A stretch of 64,000 nt of DNA from an uncultured Oscillospiraceae bacterium (GTDB taxonomy: Bacteria; Bacillota; Clostridia; Oscillospirales; Ruminococcaceae), in NCBI GenBank assembly GCA_900539695.1, contig UQDG01000004.1, positions 99,229-163,228 on the forward strand, written 5' to 3'. Both the position numbers and the translations under genes were made by a program. Each line of letters starts with the position of its first letter. Position 1 is the stretch's first letter. The notes beneath the pieces were generated by a model that did not search any database, was not told the origin of the DNA, and worked only from the letters and a program-made list of their open reading frames with translations. Below, in pieces: positions 8,114-14,675 of this stretch.

Positions 8114-8917
8114 TCACAAAAATTCGGTGATGTCGGTATCCGGCCCGATTTCCCGCGGCCGGTCTGCCGTGTTGGCGGGGCGCTGGACCGGAGCCTTATC
8201 CACAAAATCATCTTTCAAGGGGAAAAGCCCCTCCCATCCGCGCAGGATGCTCTGCTCCAGAACAGCTACCATGTAGCCGCTGCGGTCTCGGACATGGGCC
8301 TCATCGGCCAGCTGCTTGAGCTTGTTGCAGGCAAGCTTGGCGGCATTCATGGTCAGGGGATGCTTGCCAGCAGCCCGGGATTCTGCAAAAGCGATCAGGG
8401 CCTTGGTCAGCTGTTCATTGCCGGGGAAAGCATCCGCAAAAATGTCCGCAGCACTCTCGCGCGCCCGTATATTGTTATTACTTGTATTGTTATTCTTGTA
8501 TTGTTCTCCCCGACATTTTTGTCGGGGAGTAGGCGACATTTTTGTCGGGGTGGGTACGACATTTTTGTCGCCTGCCGACACGGTGTGTCGCTCGCCGACA
8601 TTTTTGTCGGGGCGGTTTTCTGCACACACATCCGGCACACTGCCAGACAGGGGAGAAATGCGGCGCTGGTTTGTGGTGCCCTCTCTGGTGTAGGTCACGG
8701 CCACATAGCCAAGTTCTTGCAGGTGTTTGACCCAGCGCTGCACTGTGCGGTCGGTCGTATCGTACAGCTGGCAAAAGTAACTGTTCCCGGCATAACAGTA
8801 GCCGCTTTGGTCGGACAAAGCCGTAATTTCGGCATAAAAAATCTTTTCAGCCGCTTTCAGCCGGTTATCGTACCGCACAGATGCGGGCAGAATAGCATAA
8901 AATCCGGGGTTTTCCAT
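8114..8917 (-). CDS. phage replication initiator (O-like) with helix-turn-helix
   Basis: A 267-residue protein. The N-terminal domain (about residues 1-95) has a winged-helix look (YDNRLKAAEKIFYAEITAL, then TTDRTVQRWVKHLQELGYV), as in lambda O and DnaD/RepA-type initiators. The middle is low complexity and repeats DKNV/TKMS because the DNA there is an iteron array. The C-terminal part (LTKALIAFAESRAAGKHPLTMNAAKLACNKLKQLA) resembles helicase-loading DnaD-like tails. The ATG at 8917 has AGGAG at proper distance; a GTG two codons upstream is less likely. Next to DnaB, it is the probable initiator of phage replication. Confidence 0.78.
   Translation of the reverse strand: MENPGFYAILPASVRYDNRLKAAEKIFYAEITALSDQSGYCYAGNSYFCQLYDTTDRTVQRWVKHLQELGYVAVTYTREGTTNQRRISPLSGSVPDVCAENRPDKNVGERHTVSAGDKNVVPTPTKMSPTPRQKCRGEQYKNNNTSNNNIRARESAADIFADAFPGNEQLTKALIAFAESRAAGKHPLTMNAAKLACNKLKQLADEAHVRDRSGYMVAVLEQSILRGWEGLFPLKDDFVDKAPVQRPANTADRPREIGPDTDITEFL
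8470..8609. repeat. iteron array and AT-rich stretch: predicted phage origin
   Basis: Four perfect copies of CGACATTTTTGTCG lie at 8511, 8534, 8557 and 8596, and a degenerate copy (CGACACGGTGTGTCG) at 8576. The first three are spaced exactly 23 bp. The first copy extends to a 20-bp palindrome, CCCCGACATTTTTGTCGGGG. Directly beside the array (8470-8506) is an AT-rich stretch with the direct repeat CTTGTATTGTT, a likely unwinding element. Iterons inside the initiator gene repeat the lambda ori-in-O design. Confidence 0.75.
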
Positions 8918-8939
8918 TAGCACGCTCCTAAAAATGGCC

Positions 8940-8992
8940 GACCTTAATACAGGGGTGCGCCGCGCTCTTTTTTAGCGCATCCCTGCAAGGTC
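8940..8992. other. long imperfect hairpin between ssb and initiator gene
   Basis: GACCTT pairs with AAGGTC at the ends, CAGGGG with CCCTG, and TGCGC with GCGCA, giving an interrupted stem of about 17 pairs. It is followed by six T on the plus strand and preceded by six A-equivalents on the minus strand. It may weaken read-through from ssb into the initiator gene or act as a processing site. Confidence 0.4.
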
Positions 8993-9011
8993 TTTTTTCA
9001 ACTTTTAATGG

Positions 9012-9461
9012 TTAAAACGGCAGGTCGCCCTCATCCTCGATCAGCGCAAAGTCGTCGCCGGGTCCCTGGTTATAGGCCGGTGCCGGTGCGCCGACGTTAG
9101 GCTGACCCGCCGGGGCGGTGGAGGTCTGGCCGGGGTTGTCGGCCTTGCTGCCACAGAAATTGATATTGTTGGCAACTACCTCCAGCACCGTGCGGTTTGT
9201 GCCGTCTTTGGCCTGGTAGGTGCGGCTCTGGATCCGCCCGTCTACCGTAACCATCTGGCCCTTAGTGAGCCACTTATAGGCAAAATCGGCGCGCTGCTCC
9301 CATGCGATGACGGGCACCCAGTCTGTCAGGCTCCTGCCGCTGGCATCCTTACGCCCGCGGTCACAGGCCAGCGTAAAGGTGGCCACGCTCTTGCCGGTGG
9401 CCGTCTGGCGCAGCTCCGGGTCACGGGCCAGGCGGCCCTGCAATGCAACAACGTTCAGCAT
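9012..9461 (-). CDS. ssb: single-stranded DNA-binding protein
   Basis: A 149-residue SSB: an OB-fold N-terminal domain (MLNVVALQGRLARDPELRQT, then VATFTLACDR and VTVDGRIQSRTYQ), a proline/glycine/alanine-rich linker, and the acidic tip DDFALIEDEGDLPF that recruits partner proteins. Length and layout are normal. Its ATG overlaps the stop of the upstream 250-residue gene. It serves phage replication and annealing recombination together with the Rad52-like and NinB-like products upstream. Confidence 0.95.
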   Translation of the reverse strand: MLNVVALQGRLARDPELRQTATGKSVATFTLACDRGRKDASGRSLTDWVPVIAWEQRADFAYKWLTKGQMVTVDGRIQSRTYQAKDGTNRTVLEVVANNINFCGSKADNPGQTSTAPAGQPNVGAPAPAYNQGPGDDFALIEDEGDLPF

Positions 9462-10213
9462 TAGATCATCACCACCACATTACCGCTCTCTACCAGATCG
9501 GCCAGCTGCTCACCCAGATAGGCAGCAATGTTGCGCTTGGCTTCCAGCTTCCAGGCACCGCCGTCCGCCTCGTACAGCGCCGGGCGGCCCTCTTTGTCGA
9601 GGCGCAGCAGGAAGTCGCTGGCGGGTTGCTCCACCTCCAGGAACGTGCGGTAGGGCTGCAGGCGGACAATCGGCTGCACGGTCTGCTGCTCTTTCAGCAC
9701 CGCGCCAGTGCGGACGCTGACCTCCTGGCTGATTCCGTTGTCCACACTGGACACGCCCTGGTTGACATCAATGCGGCTCAACAGGCTCAACAGATAGTCG
9801 CGGTCAGGGGTGACGGCGTACAGGCTTTGCAGTTCGACAACAGCCCGCTCCTGGCTGATACTCTGGTTGATAGAAATGCTCGGCACATCGGTCACAGCTT
9901 CATAGAGCGGCAGACGGCTGTACTCCGCATAATCCCGGTGCGTGTATGTAGTGTCCACCATGACCCGCCGGGCGCTGTCCACGCGCACATACAGCTTAGG
10001 CGAGTGTTTGATACCCTCGGTGCGGATCAACTTGACCAGCGCCTCCAGCGTGTCCACCGAGTACCGCTCCGGTGATTCGACATTCGGCTTGACCTCACGC
10101 AAAGTAGCGGAGCAGAACTGATGCCCACCGTGCGTCTCCAAAGTAAAGGGCTTTGCTAACTCCACAACGCGGTCAATGGCATCCTTTAAAAAACTAACTT
10201 CCATGTCGTTCAT
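9461..10213 (-). CDS. conserved phage protein of unknown function
   Basis: A 250-residue protein between the recombination genes and ssb. It starts MNDMEVSFLKDAIDRVVELA and contains an N-terminal block ERYSVDTLEALVKLIRTEG, then a beta-rich section with a conserved-looking LYVRVDSARRVMVDTTYT. The general form reminds me of DUF2303/YfdQ-like phage proteins, which have no known activity; this is a weak resemblance. The stop codon is shared with the ssb start. It encloses one of the 17-bp palindromes at 9738. Confidence 0.65.
   Translation of the reverse strand: MNDMEVSFLKDAIDRVVELAKPFTLETHGGHQFCSATLREVKPNVESPERYSVDTLEALVKLIRTEGIKHSPKLYVRVDSARRVMVDTTYTHRDYAEYSRLPLYEAVTDVPSISINQSISQERAVVELQSLYAVTPDRDYLLSLLSRIDVNQGVSSVDNGISQEVSVRTGAVLKEQQTVQPIVRLQPYRTFLEVEQPASDFLLRLDKEGRPALYEADGGAWKLEAKRNIAAYLGEQLADLVESGNVVVMI
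9738..9754. promoter_or_regulatory. 17-bp palindrome, parS-like site C
   Basis: TTGTCCACACTGGACAC, one mismatch from the consensus at the first base. It lies inside the coding region of the 250-residue phage gene, which argues against a promoter operator and for a dispersed binding site. Confidence 0.5.
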
Positions 10214-10221
10214 CCTTTCTA

Positions 10222-10596
10222 TCAGTACCCGGCACGGCCCACGCGGGCCATGGCGGGCATCGGTGTCTCATCGCCGTCCATGTCCACCTGTCCGGGGACC
10301 TGGGGCGTCATTTCGGCCAGCAGCAGGCTGCCATCGCGGCCCTTGGTGATGCACAGACTTGTGCGCACCGGCTGGATCGGGGCCAGCGCGGTCTTGGCCT
10401 GGGCATCCATGCCGATCTGCTGCCGGTAGTCGTCCGGGGCAAACGTCAGCGTGATGGTGATCTTGCGCTTGGCCGTGGCGCTGGTGTTGGGGTCCATAAT
10501 GTTCGCAACGACCCGCTCCACCTCGTAGTCGGTGATTTCGGCAATCGCGCCCATCGCCATGTCCAGCACGCTCTTTTTGTTCACGATCTGGGGCAT
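10222..10596 (-). CDS. phage hypothetical protein
   Basis: A 124-residue protein (start MPQIVNKKSVLDMAMGAIAE). I choose the ATG at 10596 because AGGAGG lies nine bases upstream; the ATG three codons earlier touches that site. The middle (AKRKITITLTFAPDDYRQQI) looks like an exposed beta strand pair, and the sequence ends in a short glycine-rich tail. Proteins of this form are common in Firmicute phage early operons without assigned function. It lies in the recombination operon with gaps of 8-13 bases. Confidence 0.65.
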   Translation of the reverse strand: MPQIVNKKSVLDMAMGAIAEITDYEVERVVANIMDPNTSATAKRKITITLTFAPDDYRQQIGMDAQAKTALAPIQPVRTSLCITKGRDGSLLLAEMTPQVPGQVDMDGDETPMPAMARVGRAGY

Positions 10597-10609
10597 TGTT
10601 TTCATCCTC

Positions 10610-10906
10610 CTAAATTTCTTCTCCGAAAACCTTGGCAAAGCTGCCGGGGCCGTGGAGATTATCAAAAGCAAATTGTGCCGCCCGTTCCAACACCCGCCGG
10701 GAACAAGGATTATAATGCACACCCAGGGGCGGCTCATTGTGGTGGTTGTGGCACAGCCAGACCTTGAGGCCGTACTGCTCGGACAGCTCGCGCCGCCCGC
10801 GTCCAAACAGGATGTGATGCTCTTCCAGGCCGCGCGTGGTGCGTAGGTTGTACATCCGGCGGCACAGGTAGCACTCCTTATCGTTTTGCAGTATGCTTTT
10901 TGCCAT
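10610..10906 (-). CDS. HNH-type phage nuclease, early region
   Basis: A 98-residue protein with a CYLC zinc knuckle, the EEHHILFGRGRR block with paired histidines, and WLCHNHHNEPPLGVHYN, which together form an HNH-like metal site. It resembles NinG/Rap-like or homing-type small nucleases found in phage recombination operons. I start at the ATG at 10906, which has GGAGG at six bases. It overlaps the zinc-ribbon gene before it by 29 bases. Confidence 0.7.
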   Translation of the reverse strand: MAKSILQNDKECYLCRRMYNLRTTRGLEEHHILFGRGRRELSEQYGLKVWLCHNHHNEPPLGVHYNPCSRRVLERAAQFAFDNLHGPGSFAKVFGEEI

Positions 10907-11087
10907 GGCGCTCCTCCAGCCCATTCAAGGCATCCACTGCCCGGCGCAGATCACCGGCGGGCAGCTCTACGGTCGTCCATCGGTAGCCGCAGGCCAGGCA
11001 GTCACGGCGGCGGTAGATCCGCCGGGGTCCCTTGGCGCGGGTGTCGATAACATGCACCTGGCTGCTGCCGCATTTAATACAGTTCAT
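10878..11087 (-). CDS. small zinc-ribbon protein
   Basis: A 69-residue protein with MNCIKCGSSQVHVIDTR, then DCLACGYRW: two CxxC knuckles spaced as in a zinc ribbon, close to the N-terminal ribbon of NrdR. A basic tail (GKKHTAKR) follows. Such stand-alone ribbons sit in many phage early operons, possibly as DNA- or polymerase-binding factors. The start overlaps the end of the NinB-like gene by 14 bases. Confidence 0.65.
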   Translation of the reverse strand: MNCIKCGSSQVHVIDTRAKGPRRIYRRRDCLACGYRWTTVELPAGDLRRAVDALNGLEERHGKKHTAKR

Positions 11088-11652
11088 CGGTGCGCCTCCA
11101 GTCCCGGTACTGCTCGGTGGTTTCGGCATCGTCCACGCCAGCTTCGGCCAGCCGGTCAAAGATGCGGTCAATGAAGTCGTGCATCTGCTGACGGTCAAAA
11201 TTACTGCTGCCCAGCCCGATGCGGACCATGCAGTAGCCGTTGTCCAGCTGTTCCACCTTTTGCACAACGCGGTAGGCATTGCGTAGGGCGGGCAGAGCCT
11301 TGACCGGCACGCGCCAGGTCTCTACCTCTGCGCCGAACTCGGTCAGCAGGTCAAGGTAGCACTGTTCGGCAGTCACCCCGCCGGGCGTGTCGCCGCTCAA
11401 TGCCAGCGCCAGCCGGTTCAACAGCGCCCACATCAGGCGGTTCTGGTCCAGCGTGCGCTTGTTTTTCACCGGGCGGATATCCACCTCAACGCACAAAGGC
11501 TGGCCCCGCGCACGGCGTTCCAGCTCGGCGTGCAGCCGTTGTGCTTCCAGCAGATAGGCGTTGTCTACCGTCAGGTTTTCCAGCCCACCGCCGCCGGGCG
11601 ACTTGTCCGGCATGTACCACGCAACAAGGTGGGCAATCAGCTTGCCTGCCAT
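11074..11652 (-). CDS. NinB/YqaN-like recombination protein
   Basis: A 192-residue protein with the block PVKNKRTLDQNRLMWALLNRLA. This basic helix is typical of NinB (lambda Orf) and YqaN-type proteins, which bind SSB-coated single strands and help load annealing proteins. The C-terminal part has GSSNFDRQQMHDFIDRIFD, also common in this group. The start at 11652 has GGGAG nine bases upstream. It is placed between the Rad52-like gene and ssb, which supports a recombination role. Confidence 0.6.
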   Translation of the reverse strand: MAGKLIAHLVAWYMPDKSPGGGGLENLTVDNAYLLEAQRLHAELERRARGQPLCVEVDIRPVKNKRTLDQNRLMWALLNRLALALSGDTPGGVTAEQCYLDLLTEFGAEVETWRVPVKALPALRNAYRVVQKVEQLDNGYCMVRIGLGSSNFDRQQMHDFIDRIFDRLAEAGVDDAETTEQYRDWRRTDELY

Positions 11653-12194
11653 GTGATCACGCTCCCATCGCGCTTGCACACCCGCAGGCTGGCGACACTG
11701 CCGTCATCGTTGTAGGTGATGTCGTCCAGCGTGAGGGTGTCGTCCATGACGTACCGCTCAATGATGTTGGTGCCGGGCTTGCCCTGGGGGACGATGTGCA
11801 CCTTGCTGGACGGGATGCGCAGCGGCGGCAGGTCGAACACCCCGGCACCGATGCCCCAGGCAGCCGCAGCGGCCAGGAAGCTGCCGTCCGATTCGTTTGT
11901 GGCGCTGTCACTATGTACGCGGTAGGCGGCAGGACAGGGGGCATCGCGGGTGGCATCATCCAGCGCAATGGCACAGTACATATACCGCCCGCAGGTGTAA
12001 TGCCGGACGCTGTAAGTATCACAGGGCACCAGGCTGACAAGGTCGTTCATGTGGTTGCGCACCGCGCTGACATCCGGCCACAGCTTGATCGTCACGCCGT
12101 TTTCATCGGTCTTCTGGACATTGACCACGATCTCACCGGCGGCCATGTCGCGGGGGTTAGGGACTGGCTTTTTGATTTCAACATTCTGTTCCAT
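11637..12194 (-). CDS. possible Rad52/Sak-like single-strand annealing protein
   Basis: A 185-residue protein. The pattern YTCGRYMYCAIALDDATRDA, then NESDGSFLAAAAAWGIGAG and FDLPPLRI is what I expect from the core of Rad52/Sak-type phage recombinases (a strand-turn-strand followed by an alanine-rich helix ending GIG). Size and place in the operon fit. The match is judged by eye and could be wrong. The start at 12194 (MEQNVEIKK) overlaps the previous gene by 17 bases. Confidence 0.42.
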   Translation of the reverse strand: MEQNVEIKKPVPNPRDMAAGEIVVNVQKTDENGVTIKLWPDVSAVRNHMNDLVSLVPCDTYSVRHYTCGRYMYCAIALDDATRDAPCPAAYRVHSDSATNESDGSFLAAAAAWGIGAGVFDLPPLRIPSSKVHIVPQGKPGTNIIERYVMDDTLTLDDITYNDDGSVASLRVCKRDGSVITWQAS

Positions 12195-12888
12195 GGGGGT
12201 CCTCCATATTCGGGCCGACATAACTGCCGGTCTCATTGTAGTTGCTGGGGTTCGAGTAGGGCGTACCCCAGCCGCACATTGCGCCGTTGTACATGGCGGC
12301 GGCCTGGGCGCGGGTAACACCGGCAGCGGCGTTCAGCTCATCTGCACAGGTCTGGTTGCTTAGGCCAAACAGGGCGCGCTCCCCGCGCACGATGCGCACG
12401 ATGCCGCCGGTGTAGGGGCTGCGGGCATAGGCGTAGGCGGGCAGGCCTGTTGCATCAATGTTCAATTCCATAGCTTTCTCCTTTATGGGTGTATTGGGCC
12501 GCTTGGGCGGCATACCGGCGGCAAGCGCCGGGTGTTTCTTTTTCCAACTGCAAACCCTGTGCCGGATGGCCTCGCGCGTTATCGGCTGGGTGTAGCCCAT
12601 CAGGCTGCACACGGTGCTTAGGCGTTCCCCGCCGTAGTAGCGCAGGACACTCTCCAGCATCACGTCTGGCGGCACAGGGCGATAGATGCGCTCGACCTGT
12701 GGGCCAACGGGGTGCTTGCTTTGGGGATGGGCGGCGCGGAAAGCGGCCATGCTTGTATAGCCCAGGTGCGTCAGCAGTTCATCATCGGTCAGGCATAGGC
12801 ATTCGGCACAGATTCTCAGCTGACGGCGAGCGTTAGCGCAGTCCCGCAGCCGCACCTGCACCCAGGCAAGGTCTTCACTGGAGATCAT
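12178..12888 (-). CDS. two-part phage protein: HTH-like N-half, second start inside
   Basis: One open frame of 236 codons. The first about 138 residues contain two helix-turn-helix-like segments (LTDDELLTHLGYTSMAAFRA and LSTVCSLMGYTQPITREAI) and basic patches. The last 97 (from MELNIDATGLPAYAYARSPY) look like a separate small phage protein, and their ATG at 12468 has a very good AAAGGAG site. No stop divides them, so this may be a natural fusion or an in-frame internal start giving two products. Confidence 0.55.
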   Translation of the reverse strand: MISSEDLAWVQVRLRDCANARRQLRICAECLCLTDDELLTHLGYTSMAAFRAAHPQSKHPVGPQVERIYRPVPPDVMLESVLRYYGGERLSTVCSLMGYTQPITREAIRHRVCSWKKKHPALAAGMPPKRPNTPIKEKAMELNIDATGLPAYAYARSPYTGGIVRIVRGERALFGLSNQTCADELNAAAGVTRAQAAAMYNGAMCGWGTPYSNPSNYNETGSYVGPNMEDPHGTEC

Positions 12889-13169
12889 TGGGCTTTCCCT
12901 CCCTGGGTTTTCAGTGTGTCGCAGCCGGTCTGTTCGTCCAGCCAGCGCTGGGCACCGGCCCGGAAGATCAGCAGCCGCCGCTGCTTGTGCTTGGCATCCG
13001 GCGCCAAGCCGTAAGCAAAGGGAAACTTCCCCTGCACGATCATTTCGGACAGGGTCTCCGGCCCGATGTTGATGAAGTTCGCCCGGAAATAATCGTACAG
13101 CTCAAGGATGGTCATGGTCGGATACAGCGAGCGGTTGTCCACCCATTCCTCCTGCTTGTTGTCGGTCAT
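12885..13169 (-). CDS. excisionase/AlpA-like DNA-binding protein
   Basis: A 94-residue protein from MTDNKQEEWVDNRSLYPTMT. The part ELYDYFRANFINIGPETLSEMIVQGKFPFAYG, then RLLIFRAGAQRWLDEQTG reads like a MerR-superfamily winged helix of the excisionase/AlpA type. It is the first full-size gene of the leftward operon after the Cro-like repressor. Its ribosome binding region is duplicated before the 26-residue peptide gene to the right. The stop overlaps the next start (ATGA). Confidence 0.55.
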   Translation of the reverse strand: MTDNKQEEWVDNRSLYPTMTILELYDYFRANFINIGPETLSEMIVQGKFPFAYGLAPDAKHKQRRLLIFRAGAQRWLDEQTGCDTLKTQGGKAQ

Positions 13170-13202
13170 GCTTGGTCACCTCTTCTCTCTCCTGCCCGGC
13201 CA

Positions 13203-13303
13203 TGCTATAATGGCGGCAGGGAGGAATAAAAATGGAAAAATTACTTATCTGGTTTTGTAACCGTTCAAACATTACGTTCGTCTCTACCTATCAAGGAAGA
13301 TAG
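13203..13303 (+). promoter_or_regulatory. extended -10 promoter reading antisense to small peptide gene
   Basis: TGCTATAAT at 13203-13211 is a full extended -10 box on the plus strand. A transcript from about 13218 would run toward and across the 26-residue peptide gene on the other strand. It also carries a GGGAGG site and a 23-codon open frame (13232-13303, MEKLLIWFCNRSN...). This could be an antisense RNA as in TxpA/RatA-type modules; no clear -35 was found. Confidence 0.4.
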
Positions 13304-13364
13304 TTAAAATGCCAAGAATAATACTTCCCAACCCAAGAAGCAGGGTCCAATCTTCGATGGTCAT
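13284..13364 (-). CDS. 26-residue hydrophobic peptide, possible holin-like toxin
   Basis: MTIEDWTLLLGLGSIILGIL followed by TIFLDR: one membrane span with a short polar head and a basic end. AAGAGGTGACC lies just upstream at proper distance. The form matches annotated putative holin-like toxins of type I toxin-antitoxin modules in Firmicute prophages. The leader and start (21 bp) are identical to those of the gene at 12885-13169. An opposing promoter lies downstream. Confidence 0.5.
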   Translation of the reverse strand: MTIEDWTLLLGLGSIILGILTIFLDR

Positions 13365-13426
13365 GCTTGGTCACCTCTTTTCTGTGGGGGTGCGGGGGAT
13401 TGCCCGCCGGGCCGTGGGGTGTGGGT

Positions 13427-13443
13427 GTGTCCAGTGTGGACAC
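13427..13443. promoter_or_regulatory. 17-bp palindrome, parS-like site D
   Basis: GTGTCCAGTGTGGACAC in the intergenic space between the Cro-like gene and the small peptide gene, 9 bases from a 16-bp repressor operator at 13453. Confidence 0.55.
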
Positions 13444-13452
13444 TTCCTAAAA

Positions 13453-13468
13453 CTCGCAAAAATGCGAG
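13453..13468. promoter_or_regulatory. 16-bp repressor operator, downstream copy
   Basis: CTCGCAAAAATGCGAG, a perfect inverted repeat of the same type as the cluster at 13700-13810. It lies just after the stop of the Cro-like gene, separated from the other operators by that gene. It could control the genes to the left or support repressor looping. Confidence 0.6.
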
Positions 13469-13470
13469 AA

Positions 13471-13680
13471 CTAATTCAAAAAAATATCTTTGACTTCTTT
13501 GCCCGTCAAATTTAGTGCATTAGCCAAACTGCGCATCTCACCAACAGTGAACGCATCAACACCGATTTTTACCTTGCGATAGAAAGTGCTGGGGTTCATC
13601 CCAATTTTTGAAGCAAGCGCATCCTGAGTCATATCCGCGCCAGTGATTTTCTGTTTCAGTAGTTGCATTTTATCAGACAT
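13471..13680 (-). CDS. Cro-like helix-turn-helix repressor
   Basis: A 69-residue protein: MTQDALASKIGMNPSTFYRKV is a clear XRE-type helix-turn-helix, with a short C-terminal helix (GEMRSLANALNLTGKEVKDI). I start at the ATG at 13680 after GGAGGTGAG; the frame is open further upstream but passes through operators and the promoter. It is the first gene of the leftward lytic transcript, the usual place of Cro. Confidence 0.8.
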   Translation of the reverse strand: MSDKMQLLKQKITGADMTQDALASKIGMNPSTFYRKVKIGVDAFTVGEMRSLANALNLTGKEVKDIFLN

Positions 13681-13699
13681 TATTTTTCTCACCTCCAAA

Positions 13700-13810
13700 C
13701 TCGCATTATTGCGAGCTGTGCCTATATAATAGCACTCGCATTTCTGCGAGTCAAGGGATTTGTTGCAAAAATGCAAGAAAAAGTTCCGGTTTCTCTTGCG
13801 TTTTTGCAAG
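13700..13810. promoter_or_regulatory. immunity operator cluster
   Basis: Four 16-bp inverted repeats lie in the divergent region: 13700 CTCGCATTATTGCGAG, 13735 CTCGCATTTCTGCGAG, 13762 GTTGCAAAAATGCAAG and 13795 CTTGCGTTTTTGCAAG (consensus CTYGCRnnnnnGCRAG, first base of the third copy differs). The site at 13795 overlaps the -35 TTGCGT of a likely rightward repressor promoter (-10 TATGCT). Such a set is expected for a CI/Cro switch. Confidence 0.75.
13726..13754 (-). promoter_or_regulatory. leftward lytic promoter
   Basis: TTGACT (13754-13749), a 17-bp spacer and TATTAT (13731-13726). The operator at 13735-13750 fills the spacer and the operator at 13700 lies just past the start point, so bound repressor would block it. 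It would transcribe cro, the excisionase-like gene and the early operon. Confidence 0.75.
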
Positions 13811-13844
13811 TATTAGTGTATGCTTAACTCATAGGAGGCGAATC

Positions 13845-14441
13845 ATGACTACAGGTGAACGCATTAAGCTCTGTCGTAAGGAGCTGGGAATGTCTGCTGA
13901 ACAGTTGGCAGAAAAAGTACAACTCTCCCCCGCAACGATTTATCGCTATGAAAAAGGCGATATAGAGAAAGTCCCGTCTGACATCATCAATAAAATTGCA
14001 CGAGCACTTAATTCATCGCCAGCTTACCTTATGGGATGGGAAACGAAAAAAAAGAAAGTCCCAATCTACGGTGAAGTTCGCGCGGGTCTTCCTACAAGCA
14101 CGGATGAAAATATAGAAGGATGGGAAGAAATTTATCCCCATTATAAAGATTCTACAGCGTATGCGTTTTTAAAGATAAAAGGTGATAGTATGTTACCAAG
14201 GATGCAAGAGGGAGACTTGGCGCTGGTTGATACTGAAGCACAAGTCGAAAATGGAGATCTTGCAGTTGTTCTTGTGAATGGTAACGAAGCAACCATTAAA
14301 AAGGTCTATATTGATAGTGAGGGTATTACATTGCACGCATTCAATCCTTATTATCCAGACATTCACTATACACCAAAAGAGGTAGAAGATTTGCCGGTAC
14401 GTTTCTTTGGAAAGGTGGTAGAAACGAGGGCGAGGTATTAA
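13845..14441 (+). CDS. CI/LexA-type phage repressor with S24 autoprotease
   Basis: A 198-residue repressor. The XRE helix-turn-helix occupies about residues 7-60 (AEQLAEKVQLSPATIYRYEKG). The S24 peptidase domain follows, with the Ala-Gly cleavage site (GEVRAG, residues 80-81), nucleophile Ser115 in KGDSM and general-base Lys152 in ATIKK. It should hold lysogeny by binding the 16-bp operators and self-cleave on RecA activation, so SOS would induce the prophage. AGGAGG precedes the ATG. The gene is distinctly AT-richer than its neighbours. Confidence 0.93.
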   Translation: MTTGERIKLCRKELGMSAEQLAEKVQLSPATIYRYEKGDIEKVPSDIINKIARALNSSPAYLMGWETKKKKVPIYGEVRAGLPTSTDENIEGWEEIYPHYKDSTAYAFLKIKGDSMLPRMQEGDLALVDTEAQVENGDLAVVLVNGNEATIKKVYIDSEGITLHAFNPYYPDIHYTPKEVEDLPVRFFGKVVETRARY

Positions 14442-14634
14442 AGAGCAGGCAGAAAACAAGGCCCTTGCGGCTTCGGTCGAAAAATATCTGCCGGTAGAGG
14501 AACTGCGCAGCGCCATGGCCCGCGGCTTTACCGAGCCCTGGCAGTTGGCCGAGTATTTTAACCTTGACGAGGATTATATAAAAGAAGCCCTGCACTACTG
14601 GACCGAGTGCAGGGGTGTGGACTTTAACCAATAG
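14437..14634 (+). pseudogene. C-terminal remnant of an ImmA/IrrE-family protease
   Basis: Directly after (and 5 bases into) the repressor gene, a frame without start codon encodes about 65 residues, EQAENKALAASVEKYLPVEEL then EPWQLAEYFNLDEDYIKEAL, ending at a TAG at 14632. This matches the tail of ImmA/IrrE metallopeptidases. The HExxH catalytic part is missing. Its GC content is closer to the rest of the prophage than to the repressor, so the repressor may have been swapped in over an older ImmR-ImmA pair. Confidence 0.6.
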
Positions 14635-14675
14635 GGTTCGTTTCTGAGATTTGTTTGCAATGAAAGGAGGCCGCT

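Noticed and set aside
8508..8609. Repeat array read as a small CRISPR
   Set aside because: Units are short palindromes with 9-bp gaps inside a coding frame, with no spacers of CRISPR length and no cas genes; origin iterons fit better.
9950..10040. GTGTCCACC sequences resembling the parS-like palindrome
   Set aside because: Only one half-site is present; the second arm does not match.
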